A stretch of 64,000 nucleotides of DNA, taken from contig CAVYON010000019.1 of NCBI GenBank assembly GCA_963770035.1, positions 1-64,000 on the forward strand, written 5' to 3'. Below the pieces are notes generated by a model, which was not told the origin of the DNA, did not search any database, and worked only from the letters and a program-made list of their open reading frames with translations. A program made the position numbers and the translations under genes. Position 1 is the stretch's first letter. Every line of letters begins with the position of its first letter. Source of the DNA: Roseiarcus sp963770035. Lineage in GTDB: Bacteria > Pseudomonadota > Alphaproteobacteria > Rhizobiales > Beijerinckiaceae. Positions 8,320-17,638 of the stretch are shown here, one piece after another.

Positions 8320-9267
8320 TCAGCTCAACTGCGTCCCGACGATCGCAAGGATCGCGAGCAGGAAGGATAGGGCGAGCGGCTCCTGATAGCGGTAGAAGCG
8401 CAGACGGGACTGAGTGGTGTCGACGACGACGACGACGCACGCCACCAGGAGGAACTTCAGCGCGAGCGCCCCCATCGAGCCCAGCACGCCGAGTGGCGTG
8501 CCCTCCGCCGAAAGGCCCCAGGGAAGCAGCAGGACATTGCAGAAGATGGTGTAGAGGATGAATTGCTTCATCATCGCGGCCCAGCGGAGGATCGCGAGCA
8601 TCGGCCCGGAATATTCGAGGATGCGCGCCTCGTCGATCATGTAGACCTCGATATGCGTGCTCGAATGAATCGGCAGCCGGTCGGTCTCGACCAGAAGCAG
8701 GACGAAGAAGGCGGCGACCAGGAAGAGATGCGTCGGGCCCCAGTAGATCGGCGGCTCAGCCACCAGAAGATGGTTGACCACGAACGGCAGCATCGCCTTC
8801 GCCAGCAGCGTGATGCCGACGAAGACGAGGATCAGCGTCGGCTCCGCAAGGATGGCGACCATCACCGCCCGGCTCGATCCGATGCCGCCATAGGCGCTGC
8901 GGGTATCGAGGCCCGCCAGCGTGATCATGAAGGATCCAAGGGTCAGGATGAGGCCGCCGCCGAGGATGTCGCCCATGTCCGACAGCGGCAGGGGATAGTT
9001 GGTCAGGACCGGGATCAGGATTGGAACGGTCAGCGTCGTGGTGAAGGCGACGATCGGGGCTGCCCAATAGAGCCAGGACGCCGTTTCCGGCGCGACAATC
9101 TGTTTATGGAAAAGCTTCCAGAGGTCGCGATAGGGCTGAAAGATCCCCGGCCCCTGCCCCCGCTGGACCCTCTCCTCGAATTGCAGGATCACGCCCTGGA
9201 GCAGCGGCGCGAGCAAGAGCGTGGTCAGGACCTGGGCGATTTGCAGAAGGACGTCGCGGACGCTCAT
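8320..9267 (-). CDS. hyfC: HyfC/NuoH-like membrane anchor subunit
   Basis: A 315-residue membrane protein of the NuoH/HycD/HyfC family with about eight helices. The first cytoplasmic loop, with FEERVQRGQGPGIFQPYRDLWKL split around residues 31-51, and the acidic loop VETDRLPIHSSTHIEVYMI near residues 195-213 are the conserved quinone-module loops. This subunit links the peripheral iron-sulfur subunits to the pumping modules. It is the first gene of the minus-strand operon (C-E-F-G-I-B), so the promoter should lie in the roughly 300 bases upstream. No hydrogenase maturation (hyp) genes are seen nearby. Confidence 0.9.
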   Translation of the reverse strand: MSVRDVLLQIAQVLTTLLLAPLLQGVILQFEERVQRGQGPGIFQPYRDLWKLFHKQIVAPETASWLYWAAPIVAFTTTLTVPILIPVLTNYPLPLSDMGDILGGGLILTLGSFMITLAGLDTRSAYGGIGSSRAVMVAILAEPTLILVFVGITLLAKAMLPFVVNHLLVAEPPIYWGPTHLFLVAAFFVLLLVETDRLPIHSSTHIEVYMIDEARILEYSGPMLAILRWAAMMKQFILYTIFCNVLLLPWGLSAEGTPLGVLGSMGALALKFLLVACVVVVVDTTQSRLRFYRYQEPLALSFLLAILAIVGTQLS

Positions 9268-9570
9268 CGCCGGGCGCCTCGAACGGCGTCGCGCGCTCCG
9301 CCGGTCCTCTCAAGGCATGCTAACGGAAGAACCCGCAACCCCACAGCCCGCTCCGTCTGCCACGTCGGCTCGACAGGAGTCATCAGCCCCGAGGGCGGTT
9401 ACAAGGCGAACTCCATCGCCTGATAGAAATTGACCTTGCTCCATGCCGTTGTCAAGCGGCGAAGGTCTCGCGTTTTGCGTGACGAACAGCGCGCGGCAGG
9501 TCGGGCTGCATAAAGCGCGAGACCGCGATCATTGCTTCGCTCCTCGAAGCAGCCAGACCCGAACTCTCCC
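9268..9570. other. Intergenic region upstream of the hyf-like operon
   Basis: About 300 bases between the start of hyfC and the end of the MFS gene, both on the minus strand. No coding sequence is supported. It contains a 9-bp inverted repeat, GGTCTCGCG at 9464-9472 and CGCGAGACC at 9516-9524. This is too widely spaced for a simple terminator but could be part of the operon's control region. No clear -35/-10 pair was identified. Confidence 0.4.
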
Positions 9571-11035
9571 TTATGTTGCCTGATCCGCCTCGAACTCATC
9601 GCCTCCACGCCGATGGCCGCTCATCTCCGCCCCCGCATCGCGCGGATATCCGAGGCATACCGGCGCGGCGAGCAGCGAGATGGCGGTGACGACCAGGAAC
9701 GCTGCCGAAAAGTCCCACGCGCTCGTATGCAGACGGCCGGCGAGGGTTTTCGAGAGGGTCAGCGCCAGCGCGCCCGTGCAGATGCCGAACGACAGCATCA
9801 ACTGCTGGAACGTCGTATAGAAGCTATTGCCCGAGGCCGTGCGTTCCGGCGGCACGTCGTCATAGGCGACCGTATTGTAGGCGGTGAATTGCAGCGACAT
9901 CGAGAAGCCGCAGATCGCCAGAACGAGGAACATCGCCCAATGCGGCCAGCTCTGCCGGAAGGCGGCGCAGATGGCATACAGCAGGCTGGAGAAAATCCCG
10001 TTCCAGATCAAGGTCGTGCGAAAGCCGAAGCGCCGAAGGATCGGCTGCGCGCCCGCCTTCATCAGGACGGCGCCGAAAGCGGTGCCGAAGGTCATGAAAC
10101 CGCTCTCGGCGGCCGACATGCCGAAGGCGAGCTGCATCATCAGCGGCAACAGAAACGGCTGCGCGCCCTGGGTGATGCGGGAAAGCGAACCCGCGATCAC
10201 CGACACCCGAAACGTCTTGATCCGCATCAGGCCGAGATCGAGGATCGGCGTGACGCGGCGCCGCCTGAGCGCATAGACGACATAGGCCGTCCCGCTGACG
10301 AGGCCCGCGCCGAGGAGCGCAAACGCGACCGAGGTCTGACCCACGCCCCGGCTCGTCGTTTCGAAGCCAAACAACAGACAGGCGAGCGAGACTCCGGAGA
10401 GGACGAAGCCCCAGCCGTCGAAAGCGGTCCGGGTCTTTGGGCGCGAGTTCTGGATAAAGAGCCATGTCAGGACGACGCCGAGAAGGCCGATAGGGACGTT
10501 GATATAGAAGATCCATCGCCAGTCGAGATAGGTGACGATCAGGCCGCCGACGGGCGGCCCGAGGATCGGACCGATCAGGCCCGGCACCAGAAACCAGCTC
10601 ATCGCGGAAACGAGATCGGCCCGATCGACGCTGCGCAGCAGCACGAGGCGGCCAACCGGGATCATCATCGCCCCGCCGGCGCCCTGCAGCAACCGCGCGG
10701 CGACGAGCATGGGCAGGCTATGCGCCTGCGCGCAAAGGACGGAACTGAGGGTGAAGACGACGAGCGCGCTGGAAAACACGGTCCGCGCGCCGAACCGGTC
10801 GGCGATCTGGCCGCTCGCCGGGATCAGCACCGCGAGGCTCAGCAGATAGGACGTGAGCGCGACGCTCATGTGCGCCGGCGTAACGTCGAAGTAGCGGGCC
10901 ATCGTTGGCAGCGCCGTGGCGAGCACGGTCGAGTTCGAGCTGCTCCATGAAGAGCGCGCTGGCGATGATCAGCGCGGTGGTGCGGTAGTTCGGCTTGGAA
11001 AGTTCGAAAACCTGCGAGGACGTCAGTTCCGACAT
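9571..11035 (-). pseudogene. Frameshifted DHA2-type MFS drug efflux transporter
   Basis: A protein of about 487 residues of the EmrB/QacA branch of the major facilitator superfamily, with about 14 membrane helices. The N-terminal piece (MSELTSSQVF to ALFMEQL) starts at the ATG at 11035. The rest begins at STVLATALPTMARYF in another frame, so one surplus base near 10930-10940 breaks the gene. Motif A-like GQIADRFGAR (near residue 75), GPPVGGLIVTYLDWRWIFYIN split near residues 155-175, and motif C (GPILGPPVGG) are intact. It would export drugs or toxic metabolites with proton antiport. A 7-bp inverted repeat (ATTTCGC/GCGAAAT at 11158-11184) upstream could be an operator. The break may be a sequence error. 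Confidence 0.8.
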
Positions 11036-11157
11036 TATCGAACGGGAGCTCTTTGCAGCCGCGGAACGCCCCGGCAACGTCCGGGACGCGCTTTCGCGAT
11101 GCGGCATGTGGCCGATTCAAGACCGGTCGAGAGGGGCGATACCGTCCATATAGGACC

Positions 11158-11184
11158 ATTTCGCGATGCAACAATCTGCGAAAT
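11158..11184. promoter_or_regulatory. Possible operator upstream of the MFS gene
   Basis: ATTTCGC at 11158-11164 and GCGAAAT at 11178-11184 form a perfect 7-bp inverted repeat with a 13-base spacer. It lies 120-150 bases before the MFS start in the only gap (11036-11291) between that gene and the dehydrogenase E2 gene. TetR/MarR-type repressors of efflux pumps often bind such sites, but no regulator gene is adjacent. Weak evidence. Confidence 0.3.
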
Positions 11185-11291
11185 TGACCCGATGACGGAA
11201 AAGTGAAGCTTGATAAGCGGGCGAGAGAGAGACCGAGTCCGAGCCCCTCCGCGGTCACAGGGGTCGCCGGCTTCGTGTTCGTGGCGGCCGG

Positions 11292-12730
11292 TTACAGCAG
11301 CGCGAGTCTCAGGTCTCCGAGCAATTCGCTGAGATGACGAACGAAGCGCGCGGCGGCGGCGCCGTCGATGACGCGATGGTCGTAGGAGAGGCACAGCGGC
11401 AGCATCAGACGGGGTTGGAACGCCGTTCCGTCCCAAACCGGCGCCATTGCGGCCCGCACCACGCCGAGAATGGCGACTTCCGGTCCGTTGACGATCGGCG
11501 TGAACGCCGTGCCGCCGATCCCGCCGAGCGACGAAATGGTAAAGGTCGCGCCCTGCATGTCCGCCGGCGTCAGCTTTCCGTCTCGCGCCTTGGCCGACAG
11601 CGTCGCGAGTTCGCGCGCAATCTCCGTCACGCCCTTCCTGTCGGCGTCTCGGAGGACGGCGACGACCAGGCCGTCCGGGGTGTCGATGGCGACGCCGATA
11701 TTCCAGTAGTTGCGCTGAACCAGTTCGTCCTTAGCGGGGACGAGCGCCGAGTTGAACAGCGGGAACGCCTTGAGGGCCGCGACCGTGCATTTGATCACGA
11801 GCGGCAGCAGCGAAACGCGATAGGGCTCTTGTTTGTCTGTCTTCGCCTTCTCGTCGAGCGACTGGCGAAACGCCTCGAGGTCTGTAATGTCGGCTTCGTC
11901 GCAATGCGTGACATGCGGGATGTTGAGCCAGGAGGCATGCAGACGCGGTCCGGAAATCCGCTTGATGCGCGACAATGGCGTCGTCTCGACGGGGCCAAAT
12001 TTTGCGAAGTCCACCACAGGCAGTTCGGGAATCGCCGCGCCTGTCGATCCCGATAGCGGTGCGCCCACGCGGAATGCGGTCTTGATGTCTTCCTTGGTGA
12101 CGGTGCCCTTATCGCCCGTCCCTTTCAGCCCCTCGAGGTCGACGCCGAGTTCGGCTGCGAGCCGCCGCGCCGCAGGGCCCGCCTGAACCTCGGACGGAGC
12201 CGCGGCCGCGGAAACCGGTTCCTTCCGCTTTGCCGCTTCCGCGATAACGTCGCTCGCCTGAATCCGGCCGCTCGGCCCGCTGCCCGCGACTTCGGTCAGC
12301 GGCAACCTGTCTTCGCGAGCCAGTTGACGCGCCTTTGGCGTCGCGCGCTCGCCCCTGCTCGTCATGCGGTTCGACAGACTGTGCGGCTTCAGCCTCCGTC
12401 ACATCATCCGTTCGCCGCGTGCGTCGGCGCCGCGTCCGGCGCAGCAGGGCCTCTTGCGCCCGCCGCGCGCTTCGGTTCGGCGAAGGTCTCGCCCGGGGCG
12501 ACGATCCAGCCGACCACCGTGCCGACAGGCAATTCATCGCCTGGGCGACCGGTGACGCCGCTCAACACGCCCGTAGCCGGCGATTCGATTTCCATCGCCG
12601 CCTTATCCGAACTCGATCTCGAACAGGGCCTGGCCCTTTGTGACGGATCCCCCTTCTTCGACGAACCATTTGCGATCTTGCCCGTCGTCATGTCCATGTC
12701 GACGCGCGGAAGGATGACCTCGACCGCCAT
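11292..12730 (-). pseudogene. Multiply frameshifted E2 acyltransferase of a 2-oxo acid/acetoin dehydrogenase
   Basis: The gene starts at the ATG at 12730, 1 base after the E1beta stop. A lipoyl domain comes first (MAVEVILPRVDMD, then ESDKAAMEIESP with the lipoylated Lys), followed by a proline/alanine-rich linker, an E3-binding domain (ATPKARQLARE to ASDVI), a second similar segment, and the catalytic acyltransferase domain ending with SYDHRVIDGAAAARF, which carries the HxxxDG active-site motif. At least four single-base indels are needed: near 12655 and 12610, which compensate each other inside the lipoyl domain, and two between about 12410 and 12365. The catalytic part (11292-12365) is in one frame. 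Sequence error is the likeliest cause because E1alpha and E1beta are intact. Confidence 0.8.
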
Positions 12731-12731
12731 G

Positions 12732-13730
12732 TCAGATGCGTCCCAGCGCAAGCTTGCGGGCGGCGGCGATAATATCCGGCGTCTGCGGAACCGCCGCCTT
12801 CTCGAGGATCGGACTGTAAGGAATTGGCGATTCCGCGCCGCCGAGCCGAACGATCGGAGCATCGAGATAGTCGAACGCCTCGCTCTCGGCAATTGCGGCG
12901 CTGATTTCGGCGCCGATGCCGAGCGTCTTGACGCCCTCGTACACGCACAGGAGGCGCGAGGTTCTCTTGACGCTCTCGATGAGCGTCTTGAGATCGAGCG
13001 GGCGCAAGGAGCGCGGGTCGATGACTTCCGCTTCGATCCCTTCCTTCGCCAGTTCGGCCGCCGCGTCCAGCGCCTTGCCGCACATGATGCCCGATGCGAC
13101 GATCGTCAGGTCGCGGCCGGGTCGGCGAACCTCCGCCTGGTCGAGCGGCACGGTATAGTAGCCCGCGGGAACCGGCCCCTTGGTCTTGTAGAGCAGCTTG
13201 TGCTCATAGATCATCACCGGATCCGGGTCGGCGATCGCGGCGAGAAGCAGTCCCTTGGCGTCGTACGGCGTGGTCGGCTCGACGACCTTGAGGCCGGGAA
13301 TATGGGCGAGCCAAGCTTGCAACGCCTGGCTGTGTTGCGCCGCTGCGCCCGTTCCCGAACCTGACGGCAGACGGACCACCATCGGCACGGAGACGGAGCC
13401 GCCGAGCATGAAGCGCAGCTTTGCGGCCTGGTTGACGATCTGCTCCATCGCCAGGGTGACAAAGTCCGAAAATTGCAATTCGAAGATCGGACGCATTCCG
13501 GTCAGCGCCGCGCCAACCGCAACGCCTGCGCCTCCGAGCTCGGAGATCGGCGTGTCGATCACCCGATCGGCGCCAAAACGCTTGACCAGATCGCCGGTGA
13601 CCTGGAACGCGCCTCCGTAGACGCCAACGTCTTCTCCCATCAGGAAGACGCGGTCGTCGGCTTCCATTGCGATCGACAGGGCCTCCTGAATGGCCTGGGC
13701 GTAGGTCAGTTCACGGGTCTGCGTGTCCAT
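12732..13730 (-). CDS. TPP-dependent dehydrogenase E1 beta subunit (PDH/acetoin type)
   Basis: A 332-residue transketolase-like beta subunit. Conserved blocks include FLMGEDVGVYGGAF (residues 29-42), RVIDTPISE, SGSGTGAAAQHSQ near residue 125 (substrate and cofactor region) and the C-terminal VIDPRSLRPLD. Together with E1alpha it decarboxylates a 2-oxo acid, or cleaves acetoin, on thiamine diphosphate and loads the acyl group on E2 lipoate. The start is an ATG at 13730, 12 bases after the E1alpha stop. PDH and acetoin dehydrogenase (AcoB) cannot be told apart by eye. The absence of a clustered E3 gene and the polyol-PTS neighbourhood favour a catabolic AcoAB-type enzyme (inference). Confidence 0.9.
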   Translation of the reverse strand: MDTQTRELTYAQAIQEALSIAMEADDRVFLMGEDVGVYGGAFQVTGDLVKRFGADRVIDTPISELGGAGVAVGAALTGMRPIFELQFSDFVTLAMEQIVNQAAKLRFMLGGSVSVPMVVRLPSGSGTGAAAQHSQALQAWLAHIPGLKVVEPTTPYDAKGLLLAAIADPDPVMIYEHKLLYKTKGPVPAGYYTVPLDQAEVRRPGRDLTIVASGIMCGKALDAAAELAKEGIEAEVIDPRSLRPLDLKTLIESVKRTSRLLCVYEGVKTLGIGAEISAAIAESEAFDYLDAPIVRLGGAESPIPYSPILEKAAVPQTPDIIAAARKLALGRI

Positions 13731-13742
13731 GGAGAGTCAATC

Positions 13743-14765
13743 CTAGTTCGTATAGACGTCGCGCAGCAGATCTTCGGCCAACGGCACAGGACTGGCCTCG
13801 GCGAAAACGACACCCTGCTTGATCTCCTCCTCGACCTCCGCTCGGACGGATTCGATTTCGGACTGCGTCAGGACGCCGAGGGACTTGAGCTCGTGCTCGA
13901 ACGCCTCGATCGGGTCTCGCCCCTTCCAATCCTCGATCTCCTCCTTCGTCCGATAACGATTGCGGTCGGACTTCGAGTGGCCGCGGATCCTGTAGGTCAT
14001 GCATTCGATCAGGCTCGGACCCTCGCCGCGACGGGCGCGGTCGGCCGCTTCGAACGAGGCCTCGGCGACCTCGGCAAAATTGTTGCCGTCGACGGTCACG
14101 CCGGGCATCGAATAGGCGGCGGCGCGCTCGGCGATCTGATGGACTGCGGTCGAACGCTCGGTCGACATCGACATGCCATAATTGTTGTTCTCGCACACGA
14201 ACACCACCGGCAGTTTCCAGATCGAGGCCATGTTCAGCGACTCGTGGAACGCGCCTTCGTTGTTCGCCCCATCGCCGAAAAAGCAGACGACGACTGCGCC
14301 CGTTTTCCGCATCTTGACGCTGAGCGCCGCGCCGACGGCGATCGGAAGACCGCCGCCGACAATGCCGTTGGCGCCGAGATTTCCCTTGCTCGGATCGGCG
14401 ATGTGCATGGAGCCGCCTCGTCCACGGCAGTATCCGGTCTCGCGACCGAGAAACTCGGCAAACATCCGCTTCACCTCGGCGCCCTTGGCGATACAGTGGC
14501 CATGACCGCGATGGGTCGAGGTGATGTAGTCGGAGTCCGACAAGGGCGCGCAGGCGCCGACCGCCGTCGCCTCCTCGCCGATCGAGAGATGCATCGTTCC
14601 GTAGCTTTGGCCTCGGACATAGGCGTCCTCGGCGCTTTCCTCGAAACGACGGATCAGCTGCATCTTGTACAACGCATCGCGCAACGCGCTCTTCGTCAGC
14701 CGGTCATAGATAGGCGAACGATTGGGCTGCGATGCCTGGGCGCTTTCGGCGCTGGACGTGCTCAT
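13743..14765 (-). CDS. TPP-dependent dehydrogenase E1 alpha subunit (PDH/acetoin type)
   Basis: A 340-residue alpha subunit. The TPP-binding motif is clear: GDGANNEGAFHESLN beginning near residue 168 and ending about 25 residues later at CENNNYGMS. The phosphorylation-loop-like IRGHSKSDRNRYR (near 270) and GGSMHIAD (near 120) are also typical. The start is an ATG at 14765, following a 38-base gap after the SAF-domain oxidoreductase, so the four genes SAF-E1alpha-E1beta-E2 form one operon. The enzyme should act on a small 2-oxo acid or acetoin made from the sugar imported by the neighbouring PTS; that substrate link is inference. Confidence 0.9.
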   Translation of the reverse strand: MSTSSAESAQASQPNRSPIYDRLTKSALRDALYKMQLIRRFEESAEDAYVRGQSYGTMHLSIGEEATAVGACAPLSDSDYITSTHRGHGHCIAKGAEVKRMFAEFLGRETGYCRGRGGSMHIADPSKGNLGANGIVGGGLPIAVGAALSVKMRKTGAVVVCFFGDGANNEGAFHESLNMASIWKLPVVFVCENNNYGMSMSTERSTAVHQIAERAAAYSMPGVTVDGNNFAEVAEASFEAADRARRGEGPSLIECMTYRIRGHSKSDRNRYRTKEEIEDWKGRDPIEAFEHELKSLGVLTQSEIESVRAEVEEEIKQGVVFAEASPVPLAEDLLRDVYTN

Positions 14766-14803
14766 GAGAATCCTCGGCCTTTGCCAACGAAGTTGAAGCG
14801 GGC

Positions 14804-16129
14804 TCAGTGGGTCGCGAACTGGCCATCCGACTGATCCATCCGCCGCCGAATTTGGGTGAGCACCAGAGAATCGTCGGGTGCGCAATTGGCGTAGGTCAGC
14901 TTCTCGCCCGCCTTGATCGGCTTCAGGACCTTCGAGCGTTCCGCGAGGCCGAGCGGCACCGCTTCCGCTTTGCGGGCTTCCAGCCACTCCATCGCAAATC
15001 CGCGATAATCGTATTCGCCGATCTTGCCGAGGACCTGGCCGGGAACGAGGTCGCGCTTGGCGACCGCCGCGCATTCGCCGACCGGACGGTCGAGCGGCTC
15101 GAGATCCGCGTGGCCGAGGCGCGCCGCGCGGATGGCGGACAGCGTCACTTCCAGGCTCGTCAGATGATAGGGACGCAGCAGGCTGAAGCATGGGCCCGGG
15201 CCGACCTTCAGGTCGATCATGCGCTCGAGCACCCGCGGATGACGGGGCTTGACGACGCAGAACACGCCGGGCGCCACGCCCTTGCCGATCGAGTAATCGA
15301 CGACGCCGGACTTGTTGAGAATGCCGCCGTCCTCCTTGGTGCACAGCACCTGCGCCAGTTCGTCTCGCGTCGCCTTCGGACCGTGCATACCGGGCACGTC
15401 CGGCACGAGCCCGGTGGCGTTGGCGACCGCGGTCATTTCGATCGCGGTCTTGGAGCCGTCGACGAACTCGACGAGCATGCGGGCGTTCATGTTGCGCTCG
15501 CGCGCTTCCTTTTCGAAATCGTCGGGGGTGGCGTCGAATTGCAGCGCGTTGTTCTTGCCTTTGCCGGCCGCCACGATCTCGAACCCGAGCGCCTGGGCGA
15601 AACCGATCAGTTCGACCGTCGCCGCCGGTTCGTCGCCCGCGGCGCCGGTGAACATGACGCCCGCCTTGCGCGCCTCCTCCTTGAGGAAACGGCCGATGGT
15701 GATGTCGGCCTCGACGTTCAGCATGACGATGTGCTTGCCCTGCTTCATCGCCTCGAGCGCGATCAGCGTTCCGATGCTGGGATTGCCGGTTGCGTCGATG
15801 ATGACGTCGATGCGGCCCGACCCGCACATGGCCTGATAGCTCTCGGTGATGGCGACGTTGCCCATCTCGATCGCGCGATCGACGTCGGTCGCCTTCGACG
15901 CAAGCACGACGCTGCTCTCGGCATGGCCGGCCATGATCGCCGCGGCGCGCGCCGCATCGATGACAACTTCGGAGATAGCGCCGAGGCGTACGCCCGGCAT
16001 CTGGGACAGTTCGACCACAATATCAGTGCCCATCTGTCCAGCGCCGGCGAGTTCAATCGTCAACGGCCCATGGGCCTTCGCATAGCGTTCGAGATCTGCA
16101 GCGAGACCAACTTTTGCGATATTCGACAC
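14804..16129 (-). CDS. NAD(P)-dependent oxidoreductase with C-terminal SAF domain
   Basis: A 441-residue protein of the family usually described as predicted homoserine dehydrogenase with a SAF domain (COG4091-like). The N-terminal Rossmann fold starts at IELAGAGQMGTDI (residues 25-37, GxGxxG) and continues with VIIDATGNPSIGT near 128. Residues 345-425 form the SAF domain (CAAVAKRDLVPGQVLGKIGEYDYRG split around 350-375), a fold also found in sialic-acid synthases and FlgA. It starts with GTG at 16129, preceded by GGGAG. It heads the dehydrogenase operon, divergent from a SorC-type regulator. The true substrate is not established; oxidation of a polyol-derived intermediate is an inference from context. 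Confidence 0.85.
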   Translation of the reverse strand: MSNIAKVGLAADLERYAKAHGPLTIELAGAGQMGTDIVVELSQMPGVRLGAISEVVIDAARAAAIMAGHAESSVVLASKATDVDRAIEMGNVAITESYQAMCGSGRIDVIIDATGNPSIGTLIALEAMKQGKHIVMLNVEADITIGRFLKEEARKAGVMFTGAAGDEPAATVELIGFAQALGFEIVAAGKGKNNALQFDATPDDFEKEARERNMNARMLVEFVDGSKTAIEMTAVANATGLVPDVPGMHGPKATRDELAQVLCTKEDGGILNKSGVVDYSIGKGVAPGVFCVVKPRHPRVLERMIDLKVGPGPCFSLLRPYHLTSLEVTLSAIRAARLGHADLEPLDRPVGECAAVAKRDLVPGQVLGKIGEYDYRGFAMEWLEARKAEAVPLGLAERSKVLKPIKAGEKLTYANCAPDDSLVLTQIRRRMDQSDGQFATH

Positions 16130-16583
16130 AGGCGTGCTCCCTTTTCTTAAAAGTTACTTTCCTCGCTCGGCGCCACTGCGCCGCACGCTCGGCAGGTTTG
16201 GAATTGCCCCAGTCCCGCGCCGAGGGCGCCGCTGGACATTCGTCCAACCCGCCGACGTTTACCTCGCCGACCGCCGCCTTTCGGCGCCGCATCGTTTCGT
16301 TGGCCCTCAAGCTTCGACATTTGGCTGCGCTTGAGGCTGGAGATGGTCTAGTGAACTTTTTTAAATTTGTCAAGCTGAATGTTCAGGCATATTCGCGCTT
16401 GGACGGCATGGATTTTCCGTCCGTGTCCGGGATCCGGCGCCGCCCTTACCGCGTTCGCTTCAATGCCGATTGTGGAATTGACAGCGCTTCAAATGAGCGT
16501 CATTTGAATTAAGTGTTCAGCTTCTCGATCCCCAGGCGCCCCATACAGGGATGCATCTCGTCCACTGAAATTCCGAGGATTGG
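16130..16583. promoter_or_regulatory. Divergent control region between the SAF operon and the SorC gene
   Basis: A 454-base gap between two divergent starts, markedly more AT-rich at 16355-16395 and 16470-16515 than its surroundings. It contains the palindrome at 16488-16508 (listed separately) and a smaller one, CTGAA-TG-TTCAG, at 16375-16386. Both promoters of the locus should lie here. No small gene is supported. Confidence 0.6.
16488..16508. promoter_or_regulatory. Perfect 21-bp palindrome, likely regulator operator
   Basis: Arms TTCAAATGA and TCATTTGAA are exact reverse complements around a GCG spacer. It lies 75 bases before the GTG start of the SorC-family regulator, in the divergent control region. 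Position and symmetry fit an autoregulatory operator for that regulator, which would also control the SAF-E1-E2 operon. Confidence 0.6.
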
Positions 16584-17635
16584 GTGAAGAAGCAGGAGCA
16601 ATCTCGTGGGGAGAAATTGCCGAAATCCGCGAAGATCGGCAAAGGCTTGGATGACAATGCACCGGGGGCGCTCGCACTCGGGCGCCGCGCTCCACGCCTG
16701 CGTCAGCGGGTCGCATGGATGTATTACGTCGAAGAGATGACGCAGGGCGCGATCGCCGACACGCTCGGCATCGGACGGATTACCGTCGTGCGCCTGCTCG
16801 CGGAAGCGCGTGGCCTCAACGAAGTGCGCATGGCGCTGAGCCGCGACATTGCCGAGCTCTCGCGGCTCGAATTCGACGTGCAGAAGAAATATGGCCTGCC
16901 CGAGGTCGTCGTTGCGCCGCTTTCGACCTCCTGGGCCGATCCGAGCAATGCGGTCGCCGCCGCGGCGGGCGAGTACATCTCGCTCATGTTGCGGCCCGAC
17001 ATGAAGCTCGGCCTGGGCTGGGGCAACACGCTCAACCGAACGCTGGGGTTCATCCAGGAGCGTCAGCTCCCTCACCTCTCCGTCGTTTCGCTGCTCGGCG
17101 GCATCACTCGCGCCCGGCAGGCCAATCCGGCCGAATTCGCCTGGCAGTTCTCGCGCATCTTCCTCGCTGATTGCTATCTGCTCGCGGCGCCGGCGGTCGT
17201 GGACAGCCCGGACACCAAGCGCACGCTCATCGAGCGTTGCGGTCTCAAGGAAGTGTACGACTTCTCGAGTCTCTCGACGCCGTCGTCGTCAGCGTCGGGA
17301 CGACTGAGCCGGAGTCGACCACAAATTATTACGGCGTAATTTCCAATACGGAAATCCGCGAGTTACGCGCGAAGGGCGCGGTCGGCGACGTGCTGTACAA
17401 CTTTTTCGACAGGAATGGCCGGCTGGTCGACCATTCGATCAACGACCGGGTGATGTCCATTCCGCTCTCGACGCTCAGCGCGACGCCTATCCGTGTGCTG
17501 GTCTCCGGCGGCAAGGAAAAACTCAAGCCGCTCATCGGTGCGTTCAAATTGCTGCGCCCGACGGCTCTGATCACCGACGAAGCGACCGCGGCCCTGTTGA
17601 TCGACGAAAAAGAGCCCGGCGAAAAGACGGGCTGA
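16584..17635 (+). pseudogene. Frameshifted SorC/DeoR-type sugar-responsive regulator
   Basis: Two frames make one regulator of about 350 residues. The GTG start at 16584 follows a GAGGA site. Residues 38-80 are a helix-turn-helix (AWMYYVEEMTQGAIADTLGI then RITVVRLLAEAR). The rest is the SorC effector domain with LGLGWGNTL near residue 140 and, after the break, VVVSVGTTEPES and VSGGKEKLKPLIGAF. One base is missing near 17262-17268 (VYDF in one frame, LESLDAVVV in the next). SorC proteins usually bind phosphorylated sugars, which fits the PTS encoded beyond it. It should control both the divergent SAF-E1-E2 operon and the PTS operon; the break may be a sequence error. Confidence 0.85.
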
Positions 17636-17638
17636 TCC

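Noticed and set aside
9532..10950. A 472-codon plus-strand open frame opposite the MFS gene
   Set aside because: Low-complexity antisense translation of a membrane-protein gene; no ribosome binding site or domain.
14807..16150. A 447-codon plus-strand open frame opposite the SAF oxidoreductase
   Set aside because: The opposite strand has clear Rossmann and SAF motifs and a good start; this frame has none.
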